Assembly: GCA_963777895.1 (NCBI GenBank)
Contig: CAVZSF010000004.1
Coordinates: 186,001-250,000 of the forward strand
Direction of reading: 5' to 3'
DNA length: 64,000 nucleotides
From: UBA2241 sp963777895
Lineage (GTDB): Bacteria; Actinomycetota; Thermoleophilia; UBA2241
Shown here piece by piece: positions 53,807-63,829 of the stretch; the stretch's first letter is position 1, and each line of letters begins with the position of its first letter. Under the pieces are notes generated by a model. The model had not been told where the DNA came from, made no database searches, and saw nothing but the letters and a program-made list of their open reading frames with translations. A program made the translations under genes and the position numbers.

Positions 53807-54373
53807 GTGGACCAGGACAAGATCATGGAGGGGGTCCGCCTGCTCCTCGAGGGCATCGGTGAGGACCCCTCTCGTCCCGGCCTGGTCGAGACGCCGCGGC
53901 GCGTCGCCGAGATGTACGAAGACATCTTCTCGGGGCTGCAGGCGTCCGACCCGGCCGAATTGCTCGTCTCGATGCCGGGCGACCACCATCAGGAGATGGT
54001 GCTCATCCGCGACATCGACTTCTACTCGATCTGCGAGCACCACCTGCTCCCGTTCCACGGGATCGCCCACGTCGCCTACATCCCGAGCGCGACCGGCCGC
54101 ATCACCGGGCTCTCGAAGCTGGCCCGGGTGGTGCGCGTGGTCGCGGCACGGCCGCAGCTGCAGGAGCGCATCACCTCGGAGGTCGCCGACGCGCTGATGC
54201 GCGCCCTCGATCCGCTGGGCGCGATCGTGGTGATCGAGGCCGAACACCTCTGCATGTCCATGCGCGGCGTGCGCACCCCGGGGGCGAAGACGGTGACCAG
54301 TGCGGTGCGCGGCATCATCAACACGCACGACGCCACGCGTGCGGAGGTCTTCGCCATCATCAACGCCCGCTGA
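53807..54373 (+). CDS. folE: GTP cyclohydrolase I
   Basis: First enzyme of the folate pathway, GTP to dihydroneopterin triphosphate. Full length at 188 aa: DPSRPGLVETPRRVAEMYEDIFSG, the zinc ligands in YSICEHHLLPFHGIAHVAYIP (Cys and His) and EAEHLCMSMRGVRTPGAKTVTSA (second Cys), and VVAARPQLQERITSEVADAL. GTG 53807 follows a weak site. It starts the folE-folP-folB-folK block. Confidence 0.96.
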   Translation: MDQDKIMEGVRLLLEGIGEDPSRPGLVETPRRVAEMYEDIFSGLQASDPAELLVSMPGDHHQEMVLIRDIDFYSICEHHLLPFHGIAHVAYIPSATGRITGLSKLARVVRVVAARPQLQERITSEVADALMRALDPLGAIVVIEAEHLCMSMRGVRTPGAKTVTSAVRGIINTHDATRAEVFAIINAR

Positions 54374-54378
54374 CGCCC

Positions 54379-55339
54379 GTGGCGACACCGCTGCGCCTCG
54401 ACCGCGACCTCCCGTCCCCCTGTCTCATGGGCGTGCTCAACGTCACGCCCGACTCGTTCTCGGACGGCGGGCGCTTCTTCGACGGCGAGCGTCGCCGTCG
54501 AGCACGCCCGCCAGATGGTGCGTGACGGCGCCGCCATCATCGACGTGGGCGGCGAGTCGACGCGGCCGGGCTCCGACCCGGTGAGCGTCGACGAGGAGCT
54601 GCGCCGCGTGCTGCCGGTCGTCGAGACCCTCGCCGGTGTGGCGCCGCTCTCGGTCGACACGATGAAGGCCGCGGTGGCGCGCCGCGTGCTCGCCGCCGGG
54701 GCGGCGATCGTCAACGACGTGTCGGCGCTCCGTGCCGACCCGGCGATGGCCGAGGTCGTGGCGGAGGCGGGTTACCCGCTCTGCCTCATGCACATGCTGG
54801 GCGAGCCCAGGACCATGCAGGAGGCGCCGCGCTACCGCGACGTCGTGGGCGAGGTGCTCGCCTTTCTCGAGGAGCGCCTCGCGTTCGCCGTCGACCACGG
54901 CGTGGACGAGGCGCAGGTGCTGCTCGACCCGGGCATCGGCTTCGGCAAGACGCTGCAGCACAACCTCCTGTTGCTCAAGCACCTCGACCGGTTCGTCGCG
55001 CTGGGGCGACCGGTCGTGCTGGGCACGTCGCGCAAGCGCTTCATCGGGGCGATCCTCGACGCCGGTCCCGACGAGCGCGTGATGGGGACGGCGGCGACGA
55101 CGGTCGCCGCCGTGCTCGCCGGGGTCGCCGTCGTGCGCGTCCACGACGTGCGCCCCAACTGGGAGGCGCTGCAGGTGGCGCGCGCCATCCGGGAGGTCGC
55201 CGAGGACGTCGATCCCGGGGTCGACCTGCGGGTAGACACGACCGTCGATCCCGTGGTCGACCTGCGGACCGACGCGACCGTCGAGAACGGCAGGCTGGGC
55301 GGCACGGCGGGTACGGAATCCAGGGAGGGCGAGGCATGA
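54379..55339 (+). CDS. folP: Dihydropteroate synthase, frameshifted near the start
   Basis: Joins para-aminobenzoate to the pterin. GTG 54379 opens with PCLMGVLNVTPDSFSDGGRFFD. One extra base near 54484 shifts the frame; skipping it joins directly to ASVAVEHARQMVRDGAAIIDVGGESTRPGSDPV. Later motifs are SVDTMKAAVARRVLAAGAAIVND, LLDPGIGFGKTLQHNLLLL, LGTSRKRFIG and VHDVRPN, all typical. After the family end comes a tail of about 50 residues with two copies of a 12-residue VDPxVDLRxDxT unit. It overlaps folB by 4 bases. The shift in an essential gene is most simply a base error. Confidence 0.92.
55208..55279 (+). repeat. 36-base tandem repeat in the folP tail
   Basis: Two adjacent 36-base units (55208-55243, 55244-55279) encode VDPGVDLRVDTT and VDPVVDLRTDAT; a third unit begins and fades at VEN. 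Confidence 0.85.
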
Positions 55340-55701
55340 ACGACGAGCTGGCCGTTGAGATCGAGGGCATCACCCTGCGCGGGCGCTGCGGCGTGACGCC
55401 GGAGGAACGCGCTCTGGGACAGACGCTGGTCATCGACCTGCGGCTGACGCCGGCCTCGGCGGAGGCGTGCGAGACGGACGAGCTCGACGACGCCGTGAAC
55501 TACGGCGCCGTCGTCGAGCTCGTCCGTCGCACCGTCGAGGACGGCGAGTTCCACCTGCTCGAACGCCTCGCCCGTGTCCTGATGGACGAGATCTGGGACG
55601 CGTTCCCGCTGGCCGCCCTCGAGGTGGCGGTGGCCAAGCAGACGCCGCCGGTCTCGCTGCCCACCGACGCCGCGCGCGTCGAGCTGGCGCGCGAGGCCTG
55701 A
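55336..55701 (+). CDS. folB: Dihydroneopterin aldolase
   Basis: Splits dihydroneopterin to 6-hydroxymethyl-dihydropterin. Full length at 121 aa: VEIEGITLRGRCGVTPEERALGQTLVIDLRL is the standard opening with the catalytic Glu. DAVNYGAVVELVRRTVEDGEFHLLERLARVLMDEIW gives the substrate loop, and LEVAVAKQTPPVSLPTDAARVEL gives the catalytic Lys and end. It overlaps folP by 4 bases. The gap to folK is 45 bases. Confidence 0.95.
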   Translation: MNDELAVEIEGITLRGRCGVTPEERALGQTLVIDLRLTPASAEACETDELDDAVNYGAVVELVRRTVEDGEFHLLERLARVLMDEIWDAFPLAALEVAVAKQTPPVSLPTDAARVELAREA

Positions 55702-55746
55702 CGGGCGGCCACCGGCGCCCGCAGCGAGCAACGACGCCGTCGAGGG

Positions 55747-56290
55747 ATGAGCGAGCAACCGCAGACAGGCCGCGGCGACATCGCCACCGGGCGCCGCCGA
55801 GCCTTCGTCTCGCTCGGCTCCAACCTCGGCGACCGCGAGCGGCATCTGGTGCGGGCCCGGGAGGCGCTCGAGATCCGGCCCGGCGTCAACGTGCTGGCCG
55901 CCTCGCCCCTCTACGAGACCGCCCCCCAGGACCTCGCCGACCAGCCGGCCTTCCTCAACCAGGTCCTGTGTCTCGAGACCACGCTCGAGCCCCTGGCGAC
56001 TGCTGCGCGTCTGTCAGGCCATCGAGCTGGCCGAGGGCCGCACCCGCGAGGTCCGGTTTGGGCCGCGCACCCTCGACCTCGATATACTGCTCTTCCAAGC
56101 CGTCGAGACGGACGATCCGGAGCTCACCTTGCCACATCCGCGCCTGCTGCAACGCGCCTTCGTCCTCGTACCGCTGGCGGACGTCTGGAGCTGCGCGCGT
56201 GAGATGCCGGCGTTCGACGTCGCGGGACTGGCGGCGGAGCTCTCTCGCGAGCAGGCCGTCACGCCGTACCATCGTCAGGGAGACGCATGA
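55747..56290 (+). CDS. folK: 6-hydroxymethyl-dihydropterin pyrophosphokinase, frameshifted
   Basis: Transfers pyrophosphate from ATP to hydroxymethyl-dihydropterin. AFVSLGSNLGDRERHLVRAREAL and VLAASPLYETAPQDLADQPAFLNQVLCLETTLEP are standard. One extra base (a) at about 55999 shifts the frame. After it, LLRVCQAIELAEGRTREVRFGPRTLDLDILLFQ restores the RxxxRxGPRTxDxDIL signature, and the product ends at 56290, overlapping nadA by 4 bases. Corrected length is about 180 aa. The essential function argues for a sequence error. Confidence 0.9.
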
Positions 56291-57207
56291 CCGACATCGC
56301 CCCCGACTTCGCCGCCCAGCAGGCCGAGTTGCGGCGCCTGGCGGGCGAGCGCAACGCCGTCATCCTCGCGCACAACTACCAGCGCCCCGAGGTGCAGGAC
56401 GCCGCCGATTTGGTCGGCGACTCCCTCGAGCTGGCGCGCAAGGCCGCCGCCACGGACGCCGACGTCATCCTCTTCTGCGGCGTGCACTTCATGGCCGAGA
56501 CGGCGAAGATCCTCTCGCCCACGAAGACGGTGCTCATGCCCGAGATCGAGGCCGGCTGCCCCATGGCCGACATGGTCACCGCCGACCGGCTGCGTGCCCT
56601 CAAGGCCGAGCACCCCGGCGCCTGGGTCGTCGCGTACGTCAACACGAGCGCCGCCGTGAAGGCCGAGAGCGACATCTGCTGCACGAGCGCCAACGCCGTC
56701 GAGATCGTGGGGCGCGTGCCCGCGGACCGCGAGATCATCTTCGTCCCGGACCAGCACCTCGGCGACTGGGTCCAGCGCCAGACCGGCCGCGAGATGATCC
56801 TCTGGCCCGGCTACTGCCCGACGCACGCCCTGATCCTGCCCCAGGACGTGGAGGCGCGCCGCCGCGAGCACCCGGGGGCGAAGGTCATGGCCCACCCGGA
56901 GTGCAGCCGCGGCGTCGTCGACCTCGCCGACGTCGTCACGAGCACGTCGGGGATGCTCCGCTATCCCGGGGGCGACGATGCGCGCGCCTACATCGTCGCG
57001 ACTGAGGTCGGCCTTCTGGCGGGGCTGCGCAAGCGGTATCCGGACCGGACCTTCGTCGCCGCCAGCGACTACGCCGTGTGCCCCAACATGAAGCTGACGA
57101 CGCTGGAGGCGGCGATCGACCGGCTGCACACGATGGACGAGGAGATCCTCGTGCCGCCCGAGATCGCCGAGAAGGCCCTGCGCGCCGTCAGACGCATGGT
57201 CGAGTAG
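56287..57207 (+). CDS. nadA: Quinolinate synthase
   Basis: Condenses iminoaspartate with dihydroxyacetone phosphate to quinolinate, using a [4Fe-4S] cluster. Full length at 306 aa: VILAHNYQRPEVQDAADLVGDSLELARKAA, ILFCGVHFMAETAKILSP (first Cys), AGCPMADMV, DICCTSANAVEIV (second Cys), ILWPGYCPTHALI, AHPECSRGVVDLAD, and YAVCPNMKLTTLEA (last Cys). It overlaps folK by 4 bases and begins the nadA-nadB-nadC set. Confidence 0.95.
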   Translation: MTDIAPDFAAQQAELRRLAGERNAVILAHNYQRPEVQDAADLVGDSLELARKAAATDADVILFCGVHFMAETAKILSPTKTVLMPEIEAGCPMADMVTADRLRALKAEHPGAWVVAYVNTSAAVKAESDICCTSANAVEIVGRVPADREIIFVPDQHLGDWVQRQTGREMILWPGYCPTHALILPQDVEARRREHPGAKVMAHPECSRGVVDLADVVTSTSGMLRYPGGDDARAYIVATEVGLLAGLRKRYPDRTFVAASDYAVCPNMKLTTLEAAIDRLHTMDEEILVPPEIAEKALRAVRRMVE

Positions 57208-57217
57208 GCCGAGGCCA

Positions 57218-58862
57218 GTGTCCCGTCCCTACATCGCGAGTCTCGAGGGGCAGCCCCTGCACCGGCGGACCTTCGACGTGCTCGTGCTGGGCGGCGGCAT
57301 CGCCGGCCTGACGGCCGCCATCGCGTCCGCCCGTCGCTGGCGGGTCGGCCTGCTCACCAAGGGCGGCTTCGACGACACCACCACCTTCCTCGCCCAGGGC
57401 GGCATCGCCGCCGCCCTCGGCGAGTCCGACTCGCCCGAGCTGCACTTCCAGGACACGGTGCGCGCCGGCGCCGGCCTCTGCGACGAGGAGGCCGTCGAGG
57501 TGCTCGTGCACGAGGGCCCGGACCGGGTGCGCGAGCTCCTCGAGGTGTGCCCCCACTTCGACCGCGTCGACGGCGAGATCGTGCTGGGCCGGGAGGGCGC
57601 GCACTCGGTCGCGCGCGTGCTGCACGCCGGCGGCGACGCCACCGGCAGCGAGGTCTCGAGCGCCCTGGCCGAGGCGGCCCGCGTCGGCAGCCGCGTGCAG
57701 CTCTACGAGAACGAGTTCGTCATCGACCTGCTGACGGTGGACGGCCGCTGCGTCGGCGCCCTGTCGCTCAGCCCCGACGACGGCCAGCTCACCCTCAACG
57801 TGGCGATGGTGACGATCCTCGCGACGGGCGGCGCCGGCCAGGTGTACGGCCGCACGACGAACCCGCCGGTGGCCACCGGCGACGGCATCGCCATGGCCTA
57901 CCGGGCCGGCGCCGCCATCCGCGACCTCGAGTTCGTGCAGTTCCATCCGACCGGGCTCGCGCTCGAGGGCCAGGAGACGGTGCTCCTCATCACCGAGGCG
58001 TTGCGCGGCGAGGGCGCCTACCTGCGCGACAAGCGCGGCGACCGCTTCATGCCGCGCTACGACGAGCGCGCCGAGCTCGCGGCGCGCGACGTCGTCGTGC
58101 GCGGCATGGTCGCCGAGATGCGTCGCGACGACGCCGACTTCGTCTACCTCGACGCGACGCATCTCGACGCGGGCATGCTCGCGTCGCGCTTCCCGACCGT
58201 GAGCGCCGGCCTCGCCGAGCACGGCCTTGATCTCGCCCACGACCTCATCCCGGTCGCCCCCGTATGCCATTACTTCATCGGGGGCGTGCTCACCGACGTC
58301 TGGGGCCGCACGACGGTCCCCGGCCTGTACGCGAGTGGGGAGGTGGCGAGCACGGGCGTCCACGGCGCCAACCGGCTGGCCTCCAACTCGCTCCTCGAAG
58401 GCCTGGTGTTCTCGGACCGCGTCGTCCAGGACCTCGACCGCTACATCGGCCGGCTGGGCGAGGACGTGCGGCGGCTGCGCTTCGAGATGCCGACGGGCGC
58501 TCAGGGACCGAAGGACGGCGCCGACGCGGCCGAGTGCCGGCGCCGGCTCACCGAGATCATGAGCCGCAAGGTCGGTGTGGTGCGCACCGGCAAGGAGCTC
58601 CGGAACGCGATCGCCGAGCTGCAAGCGGCTCACGTCCGAGCTGTCCTTCACCTCGCGGGGCGTCGCCGAGTACGAGGTGCTCAACCTGCTGACCCTGGGG
58701 ACGCAGATCGCGAAGTCGGCGCTGCTGCGCGACGAGTCGCGCGGCGTGCACCTGCGGGAGGACTACCCCGACGTCGACGACGTGCGCTGGCGCAAGCACA
58801 TCACTCTGCGCTTGCCGGCGGGGCAGCGCGGCGAACGGCCGGGCGGGACGCAGCGGCGATGA
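57218..58862 (+). CDS. nadB: L-aspartate oxidase, frameshifted near the end
   Basis: Flavoprotein that oxidises aspartate to iminoaspartate for NadA. FDVLVLGGGIAGLTAAIASARR is the FAD motif. DDTTTFLAQGGIAAALG, HEGPDRVRELLEVCPHFDR, FVQFHPTGLALEG, GEGAYLRDKRGDRFMPRYDERAELAARDVV and CHYFIGGVLTDVWGRTTVPGLYASGEVASTGVHGANRLASNSLLEGLVF are family marks. One extra base near 58622 shifts the frame. Corrected, the C-terminal helical domain continues as RLTSELSFTSRGVAEYEVLNLLTLG and ends at 58862, overlapping nadC by 4 bases. About 547 aa. Confidence 0.93.
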
Positions 58863-59750
58863 GCGCAGATACGAACGAACGGGAGAGTGCCGGGGGGCGG
58901 CGCGCCGCCGCCGGCGACCGAGGCGTGGGAGCGCCCGGCCGCCCGCGAAGCGGCGCGCCGGGCGCTCGCCGAGGACCTCGCCGGCTACGGCGACCTGACG
59001 GGCGCCGTCTTCTGCGGCGACGTGCGCGCCGTCATCGTGGCGCGCGAGGCCGGCGTGCTCTCGGGCTGCGTGGTGGTCGAGGAGGCGGCGAAGCTCGTCG
59101 ACGCGGCGCTCGCCCTGACGTTCGCGCGCCGCGACGGCGATCGGTTCGCCGCCGGCGACGTCCTCGTCCGCCTCGGCGGCTCCGCCGCGGCCGTCCTCGC
59201 CCTCGAGCGCACCGCGCTCAACTTCCTCTGCCACCTCAGCGGCGTCGCCACGCTGACGGCGGCCTTCGTCGCCGAGACGGCCGGCACGAAGGCGCGCATC
59301 GCGGCGACGCGCAAGACGACGCCGGGACTGCGCGCCCTCGAGAAGGCCGCCGTCGTCCACGGCGGCGGCGTGCCGCACCGCTTCGGCCTGTTCGACGCCG
59401 CCATGATCAAGGACAACCACGTCCAGACGGCGGGCGGGGTGCGGCAGGCCATCGAGCGGGTGCGCGCCGCCATCGGCCACGCCCACGGTCTCGTCGTCGA
59501 GGTCGACGACCTCGCGCAGCTCGACGAGGCGCTGGTCGCGGGCGCGCCGGCGGTCCTGCTCGACAACATGGACGCCGCCCTCGTGCGCGACGCGGTGGCC
59601 CGCGTCGCGGGCCGCGCCGTCGTGGAGGCCTCGGGCGGCGTGACGCTCGAGCGCGTGCGCGAGCTGGCGGGCGCCGGCGTCGATGTGATCTCCGCCGGCG
59701 CCCTCACCCACGCGCCCTGGGTCGACCTGAGCCTCGACCTGGAGGGTTGA
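58859..59750 (+). CDS. nadC: Nicotinate-nucleotide pyrophosphorylase (quinolinate phosphoribosyltransferase)
   Basis: Converts quinolinate and PRPP to nicotinate mononucleotide. ALAEDLAGYGDLTGAVF, ALERTALNFLCHLSGVATLTAAFV, AATRKTTPGLRALEKAAVVHGGGVPHRFGLFDAAMIKDNH, LLDNMDAALVRDAV and EASGGVTLERVRELAGAGVDVISAGALTH cover the whole fold. ATG 58859 overlaps the nadB stop but is one frame off the body. An extra g in a run of six near 58893 would join them; otherwise GTG 58887, without a good ribosome site, would be the start. The 4-base overlap pattern of this operon favours ATG 58859 plus an indel. Confidence 0.92.
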
Positions 59751-59788
59751 CGATGCGCCCTGCCCCTTCCGCAGGCCTGGAGGGTTGA
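59738..59788 (+). repeat. Duplicated 13-base nadC end with a micro reading frame
   Basis: cctggagggttga occurs at 59738-59750 (end of nadC) and again at 59776-59788. Between them ATG 59753 opens an 11-codon frame that ends in the same Leu-Glu-Gly-stop as nadC and finishes one base before the coaX ATG region; the second copy supplies the coaX ribosome site. Confidence 0.6.
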
Positions 59789-59789
59789 G

Positions 59790-60563
<774 letters not shown>

Positions 60564-60569
60564 GGCCGT

Positions 60570-61700
60570 ATGACCGCTCCGAACGAGGGCGGGGCCACGG
60601 CGTCGACGATAGGTGATCCCGCGGCGCGTCCGACGGGCGACGCTGCAAGGTCCCGTCCCGACGAAGCAAGTCCGACGGGCGACGCCGCAGGGTCTTGGGC
60701 TGAGCACGTGCGCCCGAGCGCCCGTCCCGACGATCCCCTCTGGCAGCCGCTCGCGATCGGCCCGCTGCGCCTCGACCGGCGCCTCTTCATGGCGCCCATG
60801 GCGGGACTGACCGAGCAGGCCTTCCGCCGCAGCGTGCGCCGCTGGGGCGCCGGCCTCGTCCATACCGAGATGATCGCGGCGCTGGGCATCGTGCACGAGA
60901 ACCGGCGCACGCTCGACTACCTGCTCTGCGGCGAGGACGAGCATCCGCTCGGCTATCAGTTGTTCGCGGCCGAGGCCGAGGCGCTGGCCCGGGCCGCGGC
61001 GGTCTGCGTCGAGGCCGGCGCCGACCTGATCGACCTGAACATGGCCTGCCCCGTGCGCAAGGTCGTGAAGACGGGCGCCGGGGCGGCGCTGCTGGGCGCG
61101 CCGGACGCGGCGGAAGCCGCGGTGCGCGCCGTGGTCGCCGCCGTAGGGCCCGAGGTGCCGGTCACGGTGAAGATCCGCAGCGGGCTGCGCGAGGGCGACG
61201 AGGCGGGGCGCCGTCTGGCGCCCCGCCTCGTCGCCGCCGGCGCCGCCGCGATCTGCATCCACCCGCGCACCGCGGCGCAGCTCTACCGCGGCCGCGCCGA
61301 CCATGCCGTGACCGAGGCCCTGGCGGCCGAGCTGCCCGTCCCCGTGATCGCCTCCGGCGACGTGGACGGCCGCGCGGCCGCCCTCGCCCTGCTCGAGCGC
61401 GGCGCGGCCGCCGTGATGCTGGCGCGGCACGCCCTGGGCCGGCCCTGGCTCTTCCGCGAGATCCTCGCGGACGAGCCTCCGCCGGCCCCCGCCGAGCGGT
61501 TCAAGGAAGTCCAGACGTTCGCCGATGAAGTGCTCACCCGGATGGGTCGTCGCGCCGTCGGTCACCTGCGCCAGTTCTGGCCGCGGTTCCGGCGCCAGGG
61601 CGCCCTGGACCGCGCTCTCGCAACGGCGTTGATGGAGGCCGGCGGGGAACACGAGATTGGCAGTCTGCTCAGCCTCGAAAACACGACCCTGCGAGGCTGA
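60570..61700 (+). CDS. dusB: tRNA-dihydrouridine synthase
   Basis: FMN-dependent reductase of uridines in tRNA. The barrel begins near residue 50: PLRLDRRLFMAPMAGLTEQAFRR, YQLFAAEAEALARAAAVCVEAGADLIDLNMACPVRKVVKTGAGAALLG (catalytic Cys), VTVKIRSGLREGDE, ICIHPRTAAQLYRG (catalytic-site His) and VMLARHALGRPWLF. The C-terminal helical domain binds tRNA. It is closest to the DusB type, though the exact class is uncertain. The first 50 residues are an unconserved region with a duplicated 25-base unit (60628, 60670), so the true start could be later, for example around residue 40. Confidence 0.9.
   Translation: MTAPNEGGATASTIGDPAARPTGDAARSRPDEASPTGDAAGSWAEHVRPSARPDDPLWQPLAIGPLRLDRRLFMAPMAGLTEQAFRRSVRRWGAGLVHTEMIAALGIVHENRRTLDYLLCGEDEHPLGYQLFAAEAEALARAAAVCVEAGADLIDLNMACPVRKVVKTGAGAALLGAPDAAEAAVRAVVAAVGPEVPVTVKIRSGLREGDEAGRRLAPRLVAAGAAAICIHPRTAAQLYRGRADHAVTEALAAELPVPVIASGDVDGRAAALALLERGAAAVMLARHALGRPWLFREILADEPPPAPAERFKEVQTFADEVLTRMGRRAVGHLRQFWPRFRRQGALDRALATALMEAGGEHEIGSLLSLENTTLRG
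60628..60694 (+). repeat. Duplicated 25-base unit in the dus N-terminal region
   Basis: 60628-60652 and 60670-60694 share 23 of 25 bases (gtccgacgggcgacgc core), spaced 42 bases, encoding PTGDAA twice. Confidence 0.8.
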
Positions 61701-61709
61701 CGCGACGGT

Positions 61710-61738
61710 TTGCCAGTACAGGGACCATGGCCTATACT
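61710..61738 (+). promoter_or_regulatory. greA promoter
   Basis: TTGCCA (61710-61715) and TATACT (61733-61738) with a 17-base spacer, 63 bases before the greA GTG. Confidence 0.72.
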
Positions 61739-61801
61739 GGCGTGCCATTCGGCCGGGGAGTCTGTTAGCGGGCTTCCCGGCGACTCTTGTAGGAGGACAA
61801 G

Positions 61802-62281
61802 GTGGTCGACAGGGAGATCATTCTCACGCCTGAGGGCTACCGCCGTCTCAAGGACGAGGTCGACTACCTCTCGACGGCGAAGCGTGAGGAGGTCGCAGAG
61901 CGCATCCGCAATTCGCGCGACTTCGGCGACATCTCGGAGAACTCCGAATACGACGACGCCAAGAACGAGCAGGCGTTGCTCGAGGCACGCATCTACGCGC
62001 TCGAAGAGAAGATCCGCGGCGCCACCGTGATCGACTCCGGCGCCGTCACGACCGACGTGGTGGGCGTCGGCACCAAGGTGACCCTTCAGGACATGGAACG
62101 CGGCGACATCGTCCAGTACTCGATCGTCGGTTCGGCCGAGGCCGACCCGCGCGAGCGCAAGCTCTCCAACGAGTCGCCGGTCGGCGCGGCCATCATCGGC
62201 CGCAAGCCGGGCGACAAGGTGACCGTCTCGGTACCCCAGGGCTCGAAGAAGTTCAAGGTCCTGGCCATCGAGAAAGCCTAG
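61802..62281 (+). CDS. greA: Transcription elongation factor GreA
   Basis: Rescues backtracked RNA polymerase by stimulating transcript cleavage. Full length at 159 aa: ILTPEGYRRLKDEVDYLSTAKREEVAERIRNSRDFGDISENSEYDDAKNEQ is the coiled coil with the acidic tip (Asp-Ile-Ser-Glu-Asn). The C-terminal FKBP-like domain ends in SPVGAAIIGRKPGDKVTVSVPQG. GTG 61802 follows taggaggac. It has its own promoter. It is followed after 12 bases by lysS, a common actinobacterial neighbour. Confidence 0.96.
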   Translation: MVDREIILTPEGYRRLKDEVDYLSTAKREEVAERIRNSRDFGDISENSEYDDAKNEQALLEARIYALEEKIRGATVIDSGAVTTDVVGVGTKVTLQDMERGDIVQYSIVGSAEADPRERKLSNESPVGAAIIGRKPGDKVTVSVPQGSKKFKVLAIEKA

Positions 62282-62293
62282 ACGGCGCCCGCC

Positions 62294-63782
62294 GTGGACC
62301 AGGTCCCCGAGCACGGCGCCGACGTCTTCGCCGAGCGGCGCGCGAAGCTCGCCGCCTGGCGCGACACCGGCGCCGCCTACCCGACGAAGTACCAGCCGCG
62401 CGACGAGATCGGCGCGCTTGCGCGCGCGTTCGAGCGCCTCGGTGACGGCGAGGACAGCGGCGAGACCCACCGCGTCGCCGGCCGCCTCATGGCGAAGCGC
62501 ATCCACGGCAAGGTCAGCTTCCTCGTCGTGAAGGACTCGTCGGGCGAGCTGCAGCTCTTCTGCGCCCTCGACGGGCTCGGTGAGGAGCGCTACGAGGCGC
62601 TCGCGGACCTCGACCTGGGCGACCACATCGGCGCCGAGGGCACCGTGATGCGCACGCGCCGCGGCGAGCTCTCGCTGCGCATCACCTCGTGGCAGCTGCT
62701 CACCAAGTCGCTGCGCCCGTTGCCCGAGAAGTTCCACGGCCTCACCGACGTCGAGCTGCGCTACCGCAAGCGCTACCTCGACACCGCCGTCAACGACGAC
62801 TCGCGGCGCGTCTTCGAGCAGCGCGCCCTCATCATCAGGACGATCCGCGACTTCCTCGACGGGCGCGGCTTCGTCGAGGTCGAGACGCCCGTGCTGCAGC
62901 CGCTCTACGGCGGCGCCATGGCGCGCCCCTTCATCACGCATCACAACGAGCTCAAGCGCGACCTCTACCTGCGCATCGCCGTCGAGCTCTACCTCAAGCG
63001 CTGCATCATCGGCGGCATCGACCGCGTCTACGAGATCGGCAAGGACTTCCGCAACGAGGGCGTGAGCTTCAAGCACAACCCCGAGTTCACCATGCTCGAG
63101 ACCTACGAGGCCTACGTCGACTACAACCACGTCATGACGATGGTCGAGGAGATGCTGGTGCGCGGCCGCGAGGGCGGTGGGCGACCTCAAGGTGCAGTTC
63201 CGCGGCCACGACATCGACCTGACGCCGCCGTGGCCGCGCAAGACCATGCGCGAGGCGATCCTCGAGCAGAGCGGCATCGACATCGGCGCCGACGACGCGC
63301 GCACCGTCGCCGACCTGCAGGCCCGCATCAAGGACGCCGGGCTCGACGGCAAGGTGCCGATGGCGCCGACCTGGGGCACCCAGGTCGACGAGCTCTTCAG
63401 CGAGACCGTCGAGCCCGGCCTCATCCAGCCGGTCTTCATCACCGAGCACCCGCTCGAGACGAGCCCGTTCGCCAAGAAGACGCCGCACGACCCGCGCTTC
63501 GTCGAGCGCTTCGAGGGCTTCATCGCCGGCATGGAGACGAGCAACGCCTTCAGCGAGCTCAACGACCCCGACGACCAGCGCGCCCGCTTCCTGCAGCACG
63601 TCGGCGACTTCGAGGCCGGCGACGAAGAGGCGCACCAGCTCGACGAGGACTTCCTCGAGGCGATGGAGCACGGCATGCCCCCGACCGGCGGCATGGGCAT
63701 GGGCATCGACCGCGTGGTGATGATCCTCACCGGCGCCGCGAGCATCCGCGACGTCATCCTCTTCCCGCAGCTTCGCGGCTGA
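62294..63782 (+). CDS. lysS: Lysyl-tRNA synthetase (class II), frameshifted
   Basis: Charges tRNA-Lys. The N-terminal OB-fold anticodon domain is at about residues 50-150 (VAGRLMAKRIHGKVSFLVVKDSSGELQLF). Class II motif 1 is around FVEVETPVLQPLYGGAMARPF, motif 2 is YEIGKDFRNEGVSFKHNPEFTMLE and motif 3 is GGMGMGIDRVVMIL. One extra base at about 63164-63175 shifts the frame just before AVGDLKVQFRGHDIDLTPPWPRKTM; the rest then runs to the normal end DVILFPQLRG at 63782. The corrected length of about 495 aa is normal. An essential gene, so a sequencing error is the likeliest cause. Confidence 0.93.
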
Positions 63783-63800
63783 GCCGCGGAAGGATACCGT

Positions 63801-63829
63801 GCAATCTTGCTTTCTGATGGCAAGATCGC
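63801..63829 (+). terminator. Stem-loop after lysS
   Basis: A 10-bp stem (63801-63810 with 63820-63829, one mismatch), loop tttctgatg, no T run. The remaining 170 bases to the window end hold no gene that I can support. Confidence 0.5.
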
